Below are positions 31,956-40,997 of a stretch of 58,982 bases of DNA, piece after piece. The translations under genes and the position numbers were made by a program. The DNA is taken from positions 1-58,982 of the forward strand of contig CAITIS010000017.1 of the NCBI GenBank assembly GCA_903892515.1. Reading direction: 5' to 3'. Source of the DNA: an uncultured Planctomycetota bacterium (lineage in GTDB: Bacteria; Planctomycetota; Phycisphaerae; SM23-33). Position 1 is the first letter of the stretch. The number at the start of each line of letters is the position of its first letter. The notes below the pieces were generated by a model. It did not search any database and was not told the DNA's origin. It saw only the letters and a list, made by a program, of their open reading frames with translations.

Positions 31956-34778
31956 GTGGAGTTGCCTGTTCGCGTGCATGTCATTGCCTGCGGCGTGTTG
32001 GCGCCGGATCTTCGAGCCGTCGCCGACAGGCTCAAGATGGATGTTTCCATGGAGTTCCTGCCCGGTGGGCTGCACAGCCGGCCGCGCGAGCTGCGCCAGC
32101 AGTTGCAGAGCGCCATCGATCAAGCCTCGGCCGAGCGACGGGGCGACATGCTGGCCATCGGGTACGGCGTGTGCGGCCTGGGAACCGTCGGGCTGCACGC
32201 CCGCTCGATTCCGCTGGTGATCCCGCGCGTGAACGACTGCATCGCCCTGTTCCTGGGTTCCGATGCCGCGTATCGAACCGAATTCGCGCGTTACCCAGGC
32301 ACGTACTACATCTCCGCCGGCTGGGTGCAGGAGAAGGGGCATCCTCAAGACTGCGGCACATCGAAGGAGCAGCCTGACCCGGATCGGCCGGATTTTGACC
32401 AGCTCGTATCCCGCCACGGCCAGGAAAATGCCGAGGCGATTCGCTATTTCCTTAACAGTTGGCAGCGAAACTATCAGCGTGCCGCCTTCATCGACACCGG
32501 CGTGGCGGGCCGGCAGCAGTACGCCCGCATTGCCCGCACCATGGCCGAGGAATTTGGCTGGAAGTACGAGGAACTGACCGGCAGCGGCGAATTGCTCAGC
32601 CGGTTGCTCACGCAGCGAGAATCGGCCGACGACATCCTGGTCGTCCTGCCGCACCACGTGACGGTGTACGACCCGGTTCGCAAGGGCCTCTCGGCCATGC
32701 CCATCTGGGACGTCGATGGCGCGCAAGGCGGCGGTCAACCAGCAGAAACGCTGGGCCTCCAGGAGCCCCAGGCCACCCAGGCTGACACTGACGCCACCCA
32801 GCCGGCGCGTCTTGGACTCGGCATCGACGCCGGCGGAACATATACCGACATCGTGGTCTACGACTTCGTCGCCGACACCGTCGTGCAGAAGGCCAAGGCC
32901 CTGACCACCAAGTGGGATTACATGATCGGGATCGATGAGGCCCTGGACCAACTCGACCCGCATCACTTGTCGCTCGTGGACTTGGTGAGCATCTCCACCA
33001 CGCTGGCCACCAACGCCATTGTCGAGGAGCGCGGGCAGAAGGCCGGGCTGCTGATCATGCCGCCATACGGGCTGTTCGACCCTCAGGACATCAGCTATCG
33101 CCCGCTGGCCGTGCTCCGAGGTAAGCTGGAGATCGACGGCAAGGTCATCGAGCCGGTGGATCGCGACCAGGTCGCCAGCGTGGTGCGCGAGATGGTCGCC
33201 AAGCAGGGCGTGTCCGCCTTTGCCGTCACGGGCTACGCCAGCCACGCCAACCCCACCCAGGAGTTGGAGGTCAAGGCCATCATCCAACAGGCCACGGGCC
33301 TGTCTGTGACCTGCGGCCACGAGGTGAGCGAGGGCGTGAATTACCGCGTGCGGGCTGAAACGGCCGCCCTGAACGCCCGCATCATCCGCATCCTGGAGAA
33401 GTTCCTGGATGAGGCGTGTGACTCGCTGAAACGGCGCGGCATCAAGGCCCCGGTCATGGTGGTCAAGAGCGACGGTTCGCTCATGGGCGTCGAGACGGCC
33501 CGGCAGTGCCCGATTCAGACGATCCTTTCAGGTCCGGCCGCTAGCGTCGCCGGGGCGAGCTACCTGGCCAAACTGTCTGACGCGCTGGTGGTGGATATCG
33601 GCGGCACCACCACCGACACCGCCACGATTTCGGGCGGTTCGGTGCGGACGTGCGAAGACGGGGCCAGCGTGGGCCGATGGCGAACGCATGTTCGGGCATT
33701 GGATATGCGGACGCTGGGCCTGGGCGGCGACAGCGCGGTGACGCGCAAGAATGGTCAGATTCGCATCGGTCCGCGCCGGGTGGCGCCGGTGTGCTGGATG
33801 GCCTCTCGCTACGCCGGGGCTGAAGAGGCGCTGGCGTGGTTGAAACGCCGGCTGGACGGTTTCGTTTCGTCCACGGCGGGCATGGAACTGCTGGTGCGAA
33901 CCGCGGGAAGTTCCGAAGGCGAACTGGACGATGCAGAACGGCGCATCCTGGAACTGCTCGATGAGCGGCCGATGTCGCTGGATGAACTGGTGTCTCGAAC
34001 CGACAGCCTGGCACTGACTTTCCTGCCGGTGGCCCGGCTGGAAGAGCGACACCTGGTGCAGCGGTGCGGGCTCACGCCTACTGATCTGTTGCATCTGACC
34101 GGGCAGGTCTCGCTGTGGGAGCCCGCCGCGGCCCAGAACATGGCCGATTTGTACGGCATGCTGGCGGGGATGGACAGCGACAAGTTCGCGCAGCACGTGC
34201 TGCGGCAATTCGTGCACCATCTGGCCGTGGAGTTGTTCAAGAAGGAACTGGGCGACGCGGCGGCCGACGAACTGGATGCTTCTCCGGCGGCCCAGGCGAT
34301 GATCGAGAACATGCTTTCGGGTGGCTCACAGGCTTTCCGCGTGCAGGTACAGCTCCGCCGCCCGATCATCGGAATCGGCGCGCCGGTTCACCTGTTCCTG
34401 CCCCAGGCGGCTGAGATTCTCCAGACGCGGGCCGTGATCCCTCCCAATGCCGACGTCGCCAATGCCATCGGCGCCATTACCAGTTCCATCCACGTTTGCC
34501 GCGAGGCCGAGATCGTTCCTGACGATGCCGGTCGCTACAGCGTCCGCGGGCTGGAAAACGCGCCGTCATTTCGCGACTTCGACCAGGCCCACCAGTACGC
34601 GGTGCAGGCCCTTCGCCAAGTGGTGCTTTCCTGCGCGCGAGCGGCCGGCACCAGCGCCAGTGCTGTCGAGATCATCGTTCAGGATCGCATCGGGAAGTTG
34701 CGCGACGGCGGCCAATTGTTCGTGGGACGCAAGGTTGCGGCCCGCTTGACAGGCAGGCCCGACCTGTCGCTATCGTAG
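31956..34778 (+). CDS. fusion of DUF1638 and hydantoinase A/oxoprolinase-type ATPase
   Basis: The 940-residue protein starts at a GTG with GGAGG 7 nt upstream. Residues about 5-240 are DUF1638-like (YGVCGLGTVGLHA, IPRVNDCIALFLGSDAAY, GTYYISAGW). From about 283 a hydantoinase A/oxoprolinase ATPase begins (GLGIDAGGTYTDIVVYD), with DIGGTTTDTATISGG and the LSGPAASVAGA loop later. A segment around residues 650-715 (LDDAERRILELLDERPMSLD to RHLVQRCGLTPTDLLHLTG) looks like a winged helix inserted in the ATPase. DUF1638 genes often occur with corrinoid methyltransferases, and ASKHA ATPases can reactivate corrinoids, so a role in methyl transfer is plausible. The URO-D-family gene at 34994 follows it on the same strand. 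Confidence 0.85.
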   Translation: MELPVRVHVIACGVLAPDLRAVADRLKMDVSMEFLPGGLHSRPRELRQQLQSAIDQASAERRGDMLAIGYGVCGLGTVGLHARSIPLVIPRVNDCIALFLGSDAAYRTEFARYPGTYYISAGWVQEKGHPQDCGTSKEQPDPDRPDFDQLVSRHGQENAEAIRYFLNSWQRNYQRAAFIDTGVAGRQQYARIARTMAEEFGWKYEELTGSGELLSRLLTQRESADDILVVLPHHVTVYDPVRKGLSAMPIWDVDGAQGGGQPAETLGLQEPQATQADTDATQPARLGLGIDAGGTYTDIVVYDFVADTVVQKAKALTTKWDYMIGIDEALDQLDPHHLSLVDLVSISTTLATNAIVEERGQKAGLLIMPPYGLFDPQDISYRPLAVLRGKLEIDGKVIEPVDRDQVASVVREMVAKQGVSAFAVTGYASHANPTQELEVKAIIQQATGLSVTCGHEVSEGVNYRVRAETAALNARIIRILEKFLDEACDSLKRRGIKAPVMVVKSDGSLMGVETARQCPIQTILSGPAASVAGASYLAKLSDALVVDIGGTTTDTATISGGSVRTCEDGASVGRWRTHVRALDMRTLGLGGDSAVTRKNGQIRIGPRRVAPVCWMASRYAGAEEALAWLKRRLDGFVSSTAGMELLVRTAGSSEGELDDAERRILELLDERPMSLDELVSRTDSLALTFLPVARLEERHLVQRCGLTPTDLLHLTGQVSLWEPAAAQNMADLYGMLAGMDSDKFAQHVLRQFVHHLAVELFKKELGDAAADELDASPAAQAMIENMLSGGSQAFRVQVQLRRPIIGIGAPVHLFLPQAAEILQTRAVIPPNADVANAIGAITSSIHVCREAEIVPDDAGRYSVRGLENAPSFRDFDQAHQYAVQALRQVVLSCARAAGTSASAVEIIVQDRIGKLRDGGQLFVGRKVAARLTGRPDLSLS

Positions 34779-34825
34779 CGACGAATCTGAGACAGAACGC
34801 TTAGAACTGGTATCATAACCGTCTC

Positions 34826-34950
34826 ACGTCCGCCCTCGGGTGTGAGCCGCGTGAGAAGACGTCGAGTTGGGCCGCAACATCCACAGCCGAGGGCGGCTGT
34901 GCCACGGGCCAAACCGGTCATGAAACCGGCTTTAGGCGAATCGAACGTTC
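34826..34950. repeat. intergenic palindromic repeat, copy C
   Basis: CACAGCCG (34882-34889) and CGGCTGTG (34894-34901) form the same palindrome as copies A and B, followed by CCACGGGCCAAACCGGTCATG. Flanking GTGAGCC, GAGAAGACGTCGAG and GGCCGCAACATC match copy A. It separates two co-directional genes. Confidence 0.8.
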
Positions 34951-34993
34951 CGACCTCTAGCGACTTTCGAGCCGGTCGAAGATGGAGAGGGCG

Positions 34994-36256
34994 ATGACTT
35001 CCCGCGAGCGTCTGCAAGCAACACTCAACCACCAGCAACCCGATCAGGTCTGCGTCGACTTCGGTTCGACGGCCGTCACCGGCATTCACGTTTCCACCGT
35101 CAGCCGGCTGCGGCGAAAAGTGCTGGGCGATCAGGAACACCGCGTAAAGGTCATCGAGCCCTACCAGATGCTGGGCGAGATTGACCCGGCCTTGCAGGAG
35201 GCACTGGGCGTAGACGTCGTCGGCGTGCTTGGGCCCAAGAACATCTTTGGTTTCGCTAATCGCGACTGGAAGCCGCTGGACCTCTTCGACGGCACCAAGG
35301 CGCTTGTGCCTGGCGACTTTCAGATCACCTCCGACGCCAATGGCGACTGGCTGATCTATCCCGAGGGCGACCGGTCCGCAGGGCCCAGCGGCCGGATGCC
35401 CAGGGGCGGCTACTTTTTCGACACCATCATCCGTCAGGATACAATCGACGAGGACCGCCTCGACCCCTGTGACAATCTCGAGGAATTCGGCCCGCTGAGT
35501 GTTTCTGACTTACAGCACTTCCGCAGTGGCGCCGATGCGGCCCAAGCCAGCGGGCGCGGCGCTATCCTGAGCGTGCCGGGCACCGCCTTTGGCGACATCG
35601 CACTGGTGCCCGGGCCTTGGATGAAGCATCCCAAGGGCGTTCGCGACGTGACGGAGTGGTACATCTCGACGGCCCTGCGGCGCGACTACGTGTACAAGGT
35701 CTTCGATGCCCAGTGCGAGATCGCCCTGAAGAATCTGGCCGAACTGGCCGCGACGGTCGGTGGAAAAGTAGACGTGGCCTTTGTCACCGGCACGGACTTC
35801 GGGACCCAGCGCGGGCTGTTTATCTCGCCGCTGGTCTACCGCGATTTGTACAAGCCATTCCATCGGCGGGTCAACGATTTCATTCACCGGCACACCACGT
35901 GGAAGACCTTCATTCACTCATGCGGCTCGATATATGAGCTAATGCCGGACCTCATCGAGGCGGGCTTTGACGTGTTCAATCCCGTGCAGGCATCGGCCGA
36001 GGGCATGTCGCCAAAGCGGCTCAAGCAGGAGTTCGGCCGCCACGTCACCTTTTGGGGCGGCGGGGTGGACACGCAGCGAACGCTGCCCTTCGGGACGCCC
36101 GAAGAGGTGTACCGCGAGGTTCGCCAGCGGATCGATATCTTCAACGATGGCGGCGGATTCGTCTTCAACAGCGTGCACAATGTCCAGGCCAACGTGCCGC
36201 TGGAGAACGTGCTGGCGATGTTCCGGGCTATCGACGACGCCAGGAAAGCTGATTAG
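34994..36256 (+). CDS. uroporphyrinogen decarboxylase-family protein (MtaA-like)
   Basis: This 420-residue URO-D-superfamily protein is distinct from the one at 27332. The N-terminus is typical (MTSRERLQATLNHQQPDQVCVDFG). The barrel contains the zinc-type His-x-Cys motif in WKTFIHSCGSIYELMPDLIEAG and the family segment FDVFNPVQASAEGMSPKRLKQ. Such proteins move methyl groups between a corrinoid protein and a thiol such as coenzyme M, or act on methoxylated compounds. The ATG at 34994 is preferred over an ATG 12 nt upstream because GGAGAGG sits 3 nt before it. Its position after the DUF1638-HyuA gene suggests a joint function, although a repeat of about 125 bp lies between. Confidence 0.85.
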   Translation: MTSRERLQATLNHQQPDQVCVDFGSTAVTGIHVSTVSRLRRKVLGDQEHRVKVIEPYQMLGEIDPALQEALGVDVVGVLGPKNIFGFANRDWKPLDLFDGTKALVPGDFQITSDANGDWLIYPEGDRSAGPSGRMPRGGYFFDTIIRQDTIDEDRLDPCDNLEEFGPLSVSDLQHFRSGADAAQASGRGAILSVPGTAFGDIALVPGPWMKHPKGVRDVTEWYISTALRRDYVYKVFDAQCEIALKNLAELAATVGGKVDVAFVTGTDFGTQRGLFISPLVYRDLYKPFHRRVNDFIHRHTTWKTFIHSCGSIYELMPDLIEAGFDVFNPVQASAEGMSPKRLKQEFGRHVTFWGGGVDTQRTLPFGTPEEVYREVRQRIDIFNDGGGFVFNSVHNVQANVPLENVLAMFRAIDDARKAD

Positions 36257-36271
36257 TGAAGAACGCCTAGC

Positions 36272-36304
36272 GGCCGATTCGTCAGCGTGTGCGATGCATC
36301 GGCC
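36272..36304. repeat. inverted repeat between convergent genes
   Basis: GGCCGAT (36272-36278) pairs with ATCGGCC (36298-36304) across a 19-nt loop, between the convergent ends of the URO-D-family gene and the peptidase gene. It may help end transcription, but there is no T run. Confidence 0.35.
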
Positions 36305-36323
36305 AAGCGGTGCCCAAGAGTAG

Positions 36324-39300
36324 TTACATAAGGTGAATGATGCGAAAATCGCCCAGGTCGTCCGCAGGCCAACCTGACGCGGCGGCCTTGCGCCACGTGT
36401 AGCTGGCGGCGGGGCCTGTTCGCCGGGTATACGAGGCAAGCCCGTTGGCGGCCAGGCCAAACGAGTCAGTGCTGCCGGGAGTGTCGGCCTGTACGTTCAT
36501 GAGCTTGACGGGGCCGATGCGCCAGGCCGCGATAATCGAGCTTGCGAACGAGAACACCTGGCCTTGCACACCACGAACGGTAAAGCTCTTGATGCGTGGG
36601 AGGAGATCGTCCGACGCGGCGCTGAAATCGCCGCGTCCTGTGGGCATGCCTTGCCAACCCTCGGCCAGGCCGGCGTAAAGCTGGCTGTTCTCCATGGCAC
36701 CAACGGTCACGGCGCCGATGTTGCCGGCGGAATCGACCGTGCTGTCGACCATTCGCCCCGTGACAGACAGGCCACCTAGCGCGGTCGACGGTGACCGGGC
36801 CGACGGCACCGCAGCCGTCAGCGTTACGACCGCGGCAGTGAGATTGCCCTTGATGGTGATCTGCTTGGTCGAGAGAGCACGGAATTGCCCCGACAGGTCG
36901 TGCTGGACTGTCAAGCCCGCCACCGAGCCGGTGAAGGTGGCGTTCCAGGCGGTGGTGGCGGACCCGATCCCCAAAGCACCGGCCAGGCCTGTAATGGCCC
37001 ATGTGCCCGAGACCGCTCCCGCCACGCGAGCGGCGCCCAGGGTCTTGATTTTCGGTGTGGCTGAACCATCCAGGCTCAAGTCGGACGCAAAACTGCCTTT
37101 GGCAATGAGCGAGGTCAGTACGCGGGCGTGAATATCGCCCGAGGAACAACTCTTAACGTTCAGCGTGCCTATGGTGCCATCGATGGCGATCGTGCTGGAA
37201 GTGACGTCGCCGGTTACCAGTGACTTGACGGCCGTCAGCGGGTCGGCGGCGTCGAGCCCCTGCATCGTCCAACCGTTCACCGCGCCACCCACCGTAACGC
37301 TGCCGACAGCGCCCTTAATGCTCCAGGTGCTGCCGCCAATATTGCCGGTGATCGATGCGCTGGTGAGGCCAAGTGCGCCGACGCTGCCTGGGTTTTGTCC
37401 CGCGATGAACAGGTCGGCGTCGAAGTCGCCCTTGATGGTAAGACTCTTGACTGTTCTGGCCGTCAGCGAGCCGTCGGCCCACGTGCCCGCCACGATCGAG
37501 CTGACGCTACCGCCCTGGGCCAGGACGGCAGCGTCGATTGTTCCAGAGACGCTGAGCTTGCCCAAGGCCACGCCTTTGACGCTCGCTGAGTTCAATGTTA
37601 TGTCCGCGCCAAGGTTGCCCGGCAGGAAGCGTTTCTTGTCACCGACCAAGGCAATGGTGGTGGCCCGTGGGGCGATCAGGCCTCCGCTGTTCCACTGGCT
37701 GGCCGACAGGCTGGCCAAGGGCGAGCCCAGCGTGATCTGGCTGGCATCGATCAACTTACCGACGATAGTCACTCCAGCGGCGGCGCCTGTGCCGGGCATC
37801 GTCATGTCGGCATCGATATCGTGCAGCGTCAGCGAGCGGATGTAGCCGCTGCTCGTCATGGCCACACCGACGCCGGCAAGATTGATCCCAGGGGCGCTGA
37901 AGCTTCCGACGGGAGTCGCTCCGCTGATCTGGCCGACCGTGGCCAAGCCGTCGGCGCCGCCCTTGGTGGTGATGGTCAAGGAACTGTTGAGCGTAGCGCT
38001 CGACAGGACGACCTGGGCCAACTCGGCCGTGCCGTCAACCGTCAGCTTTGTGGTCCCCGGAATGGTCAGGTCGCTGCCCGTCAGCAACAGGGTGGCGGTG
38101 CCCTTGGCAATCGAGATGGTCACGGTCGTGCCGTCAGCGTCGGTGTACGTCAAGGACTTGGCCGTCTGGCCGTCGCCGATGGCGAGGCAGGGATTATCAA
38201 ACTGCACCATCAGGTTCACCGTGGCAGTGGACACGCCGCCGTACGCGTCGGAGATGGTGTAGGTGAAGCTGTCGCTTCGAGCGGATAGATCGTCCAGCGT
38301 GTAGAACACCTGGCCGCCGGATAAGCTCACCGTGCCGTGGGAAGCGGCGCCCACGGCAGTGATCATCATGGCGGAGTCGTTGTAATCCTCGTCGTTGGCC
38401 AGCACGTCGAGGCGGCTGGCGCTGCCGTCATCGTGCACTGCAACCGAGTCGTTGACGGCCTGCGGTGGGATCAGGCCTTTTACCAGCAGGTCTACAATCG
38501 GCGTTCCCCGGCCCGTCACCAAGTCATACCCTGGTGCAGCGGAGAAGCCATTATCGCCCGTGGTTATGTCGTGAAAGTCTCCGCTTGGTAGCGCGTAGAT
38601 CATCGGCAGCGTTTGGGTCGGGCCGTAGAGAGTCCCCATGCCTGCCAACACGCGTCCCTGGTTGGCAATGGCGATGATGCCAGCCCACGCCGGGACACCC
38701 AGGCTGGTCCCGCCACACAGCGTCCAAGGCGAGGACGCGCCGTTGTCCCACGTGTCGTACACGGCCACCGGGCTGCTGTCTGGATCGGCGTCAAACGCGA
38801 CGTCCGGCCCTGCCCGCATGGTGCTGCTTTGTGTCACGAGCGCGTGCTGATACGCCGGCTGCTTCTCATACCGACTGATGCCTCCACCCGAACCGCCGTT
38901 GGCGAGGCTCGCGTCGCCATAGCCCCAGCTGGTCTCAGAGATATAGTCCCCGCCGGCGCTGAGCCTGAGCGTCGTTCCGCCCACCGCCAGCACGTTGGGT
39001 GACGCCGCTGGGTATGCCATGCCGGCGCCGTCGTCGCCGGTGGGGGCTATGAAGGTCACGCCCGTATGCCCCGATGGCGTCGTGAAATGCTTATCCTCGC
39101 TCGACTCGCCTGAGAATTCATCTTCGGACCAGCTCATGGAGACGACACTGACGCCCGTGTGTTTTCGGGCCGTGTCGACGGCGGCCAGCAGGTCGCTGTC
39201 GGCGGACGAGTTAGCCTCGATCAACAAGATGTTCGCGTTGGGCGCTACGGCGTGCGCCCACTCCACATCCATCGATGTCTCCAACACCCACGAGTTGCCC

Positions 39301-39701
39301 GGTCCGTCCGGGTCAGGTCCCGGCAAAGTCGTGGTTCCATCCTGGCCGATGACGGTGAACTTGGGCGGATCTGGCAGATTGAACTGGCGGTCAAAGGCGC
39401 GCAGGTCGGCGAGAATGTACGGATCGTTGTACGCGGTGACAATGGCGATGGTCTGGCCCGCGCCGGTTCCGGCGATGGAGCCGAAGCTCACGCTGTCGAT
39501 CCCGTAGGCCTGTCGGATATCCGCTGGCGAGAGTCCGTCGGGCGCGCTGAATAGCAGGCGAGGCTCAAGCTGCTCCATGCAGGCTATCGGGCCGGCGTGA
39601 TCGCGCTTGGCGGGGCACATGCTGGGCTGGCCGACGAAACCGGCCTGAATACAGGGGCGATACCCCAGATGTCTTCCCGTCATTGCGCGAGCCTTTACCA
39701 C
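36324..39701 (-). CDS. secreted S53 (sedolisin) peptidase with long beta-rich C-terminal region
   Basis: The 1125-residue protein carries the LEPR-type export signature MEQLEPRLLFSA near residue 45. The S53 domain (about 55-415) has the Glu and Asp of the catalytic triad in VLETSMDVEWAH (near residues 141 and 145), the oxyanion Asp in APTGDDG and the Ser in CGGTSLGVPAWAG (near residue 333). It seems to lack the large N-terminal propeptide of classical sedolisins. A cadherin/VCBS-like domain follows (VNDSVAVHDDGSASRLDVLANDED), then about 600 residues of Ser/Thr/Ala-rich solenoid-like repeats, probably for surface attachment. I used the GTG at 39701 (GGAGG 10 nt upstream); the ATG six codons later is an alternative. 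Confidence 0.85.
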   Translation of the reverse strand: MVKARAMTGRHLGYRPCIQAGFVGQPSMCPAKRDHAGPIACMEQLEPRLLFSAPDGLSPADIRQAYGIDSVSFGSIAGTGAGQTIAIVTAYNDPYILADLRAFDRQFNLPDPPKFTVIGQDGTTTLPGPDPDGPGNSWVLETSMDVEWAHAVAPNANILLIEANSSADSDLLAAVDTARKHTGVSVVSMSWSEDEFSGESSEDKHFTTPSGHTGVTFIAPTGDDGAGMAYPAASPNVLAVGGTTLRLSAGGDYISETSWGYGDASLANGGSGGGISRYEKQPAYQHALVTQSSTMRAGPDVAFDADPDSSPVAVYDTWDNGASSPWTLCGGTSLGVPAWAGIIAIANQGRVLAGMGTLYGPTQTLPMIYALPSGDFHDITTGDNGFSAAPGYDLVTGRGTPIVDLLVKGLIPPQAVNDSVAVHDDGSASRLDVLANDEDYNDSAMMITAVGAASHGTVSLSGGQVFYTLDDLSARSDSFTYTISDAYGGVSTATVNLMVQFDNPCLAIGDGQTAKSLTYTDADGTTVTISIAKGTATLLLTGSDLTIPGTTKLTVDGTAELAQVVLSSATLNSSLTITTKGGADGLATVGQISGATPVGSFSAPGINLAGVGVAMTSSGYIRSLTLHDIDADMTMPGTGAAAGVTIVGKLIDASQITLGSPLASLSASQWNSGGLIAPRATTIALVGDKKRFLPGNLGADITLNSASVKGVALGKLSVSGTIDAAVLAQGGSVSSIVAGTWADGSLTARTVKSLTIKGDFDADLFIAGQNPGSVGALGLTSASITGNIGGSTWSIKGAVGSVTVGGAVNGWTMQGLDAADPLTAVKSLVTGDVTSSTIAIDGTIGTLNVKSCSSGDIHARVLTSLIAKGSFASDLSLDGSATPKIKTLGAARVAGAVSGTWAITGLAGALGIGSATTAWNATFTGSVAGLTVQHDLSGQFRALSTKQITIKGNLTAAVVTLTAAVPSARSPSTALGGLSVTGRMVDSTVDSAGNIGAVTVGAMENSQLYAGLAEGWQGMPTGRGDFSAASDDLLPRIKSFTVRGVQGQVFSFASSIIAAWRIGPVKLMNVQADTPGSTDSFGLAANGLASYTRRTGPAASYTWRKAAASGWPADDLGDFRIIHLM

Positions 39702-39733
39702 GGCAGCCGATCCTCCAAGAAGCGGACCCGTTC

Positions 39734-39762
39734 AGTCTATCGGTTTGAATGGAGATGAACAA
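39734..39762 (-). promoter_or_regulatory. candidate promoter of the S53 peptidase gene
   Basis: On the minus strand TTGTTC (39757-39762), a 17-nt spacer and TAGACT (39734-39739) lie about 33 nt upstream of the start. The rest of the 327-nt gap 39702-40028 contains a TAGAAT on the plus strand (around 39874) that might serve cheR. Otherwise I see nothing in it. Confidence 0.45.
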
Positions 39763-40028
39763 GAATCAGACGCATCCGAACAGTATCAGCGGCAGCGGCA
39801 TGGCCGGGAGAAATGTGCCGGTGGCCTGCCGATCTGCCGGAATCGTTGATCGTCACGATGGCCGGAGTTGGGTAGAATTGAGGTCAGCCGTGGATTGGAT
39901 GGCACTTTATGTTGCTGGTTGATGAGCCCAGCCGTCAATGGCCATTTCGCGACCGTGGCAGGTCTTGGTGTGAGAGGGCACTATGCCCGATACCCTGTGC
40001 AATCTACTGAAAGAGGCTTCTTCGGCCC

Positions 40029-40997
40029 ATGGATGAGTCTGCTCCCAGCGGAGGCGCATTTCGACACGTGAGGTTTGCCGGCCGGCCAACGAATGCCGTG
40101 TCTCGATCGCAGCATCGTGCCAAGTCGCGCTCGCCGGTGGCCCTGCGCCCTTCGGAGCGGCCTGGCCAATTCATCTCGTGGGTCTTGGAGCGCGCAGGGC
40201 TGGCCGTGGAAAACTACCGCGGCGAACCGTTGGGGCGGCGACTTTCTCCCTGCCTGCGGGCACTGCATGCCCACACGGAGGCACAGGCCCGGCAGACCCT
40301 GGAGCAACGGCCTGACCTGCTGCCGACCGCGATCAGCACCCTGTTAATCGGCGTGACGGATTTCTTTCGCGACGAGCCGGTGTTCGAGGCGTTGCGAACC
40401 GATGTGCTCCCGCAATGGGCCCACCGCAGCGGGCCATTGAGAATATGGAGTGCCGGCTGTTCCAACGGCGCGGAACTCTACAGCTTGGCGATCTTGCTGG
40501 CTGAGGCGGGCCTGTTGGAGGGCAGCTTCCTTCTGGGCAGCGACTGCCGCCCCGACGCCGTAGCGCACGCCCAAGCGGGAGTATATAAGTCCCACGATCT
40601 CCGCAAGATCGCAACATCGAATCGCCACAGGTACTTCGAAGAGGTCGGCGGCCTATGGCGGCCAATCGAGCCGGTCCGCCAGCATGTCCATTGGAGGGTT
40701 TCGGACCTGGCCCGGCACGTCGAAAAGGGCCCCTGGGACATGATTCTGTGGAGGAACATGGCCATTTACCTGACGGTCGAAGCGGCCCAGTCCATCTGGC
40801 AGGGCTTGGCTGGGGCCCTGTCTCCCGAAGGCGTGCTGGTGGTGGGCAAAGCGGAGCGGCCGCCGGCGGAATTGTCTTTGATCTGTGCGAGCAGGTGCCT
40901 TTACCATGCTGGCCCCGCGGGCGTAGTCGCCGTCGCGGGATCTCGACCGCGACCGACGAAACATAGGGGCCATCGGGCCTCGGAGACTTCCGTATGA
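40029..40997 (+). CDS. CheR-type protein methyltransferase
   Basis: The 322-residue protein has a CheR N-terminal helical domain (SERPGQFISWVLERAGL) and a SAM-binding Rossmann domain, with RIWSAGCSNGAELYSLAILL as motif I and TDFFRDEPVFEAL typical of CheR. It methylates glutamates of receptor-like proteins. Its stop overlaps the start of the giant kinase gene as ATGA, so the likely partner is that kinase rather than a chemotaxis array; no CheB, CheA or MCP is nearby. The N-terminal 40 residues are basic and unordered, and the ribosome site is weak, so a later start is possible. Confidence 0.85.
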   Translation: MDESAPSGGAFRHVRFAGRPTNAVSRSQHRAKSRSPVALRPSERPGQFISWVLERAGLAVENYRGEPLGRRLSPCLRALHAHTEAQARQTLEQRPDLLPTAISTLLIGVTDFFRDEPVFEALRTDVLPQWAHRSGPLRIWSAGCSNGAELYSLAILLAEAGLLEGSFLLGSDCRPDAVAHAQAGVYKSHDLRKIATSNRHRYFEEVGGLWRPIEPVRQHVHWRVSDLARHVEKGPWDMILWRNMAIYLTVEAAQSIWQGLAGALSPEGVLVVGKAERPPAELSLICASRCLYHAGPAGVVAVAGSRPRPTKHRGHRASETSV

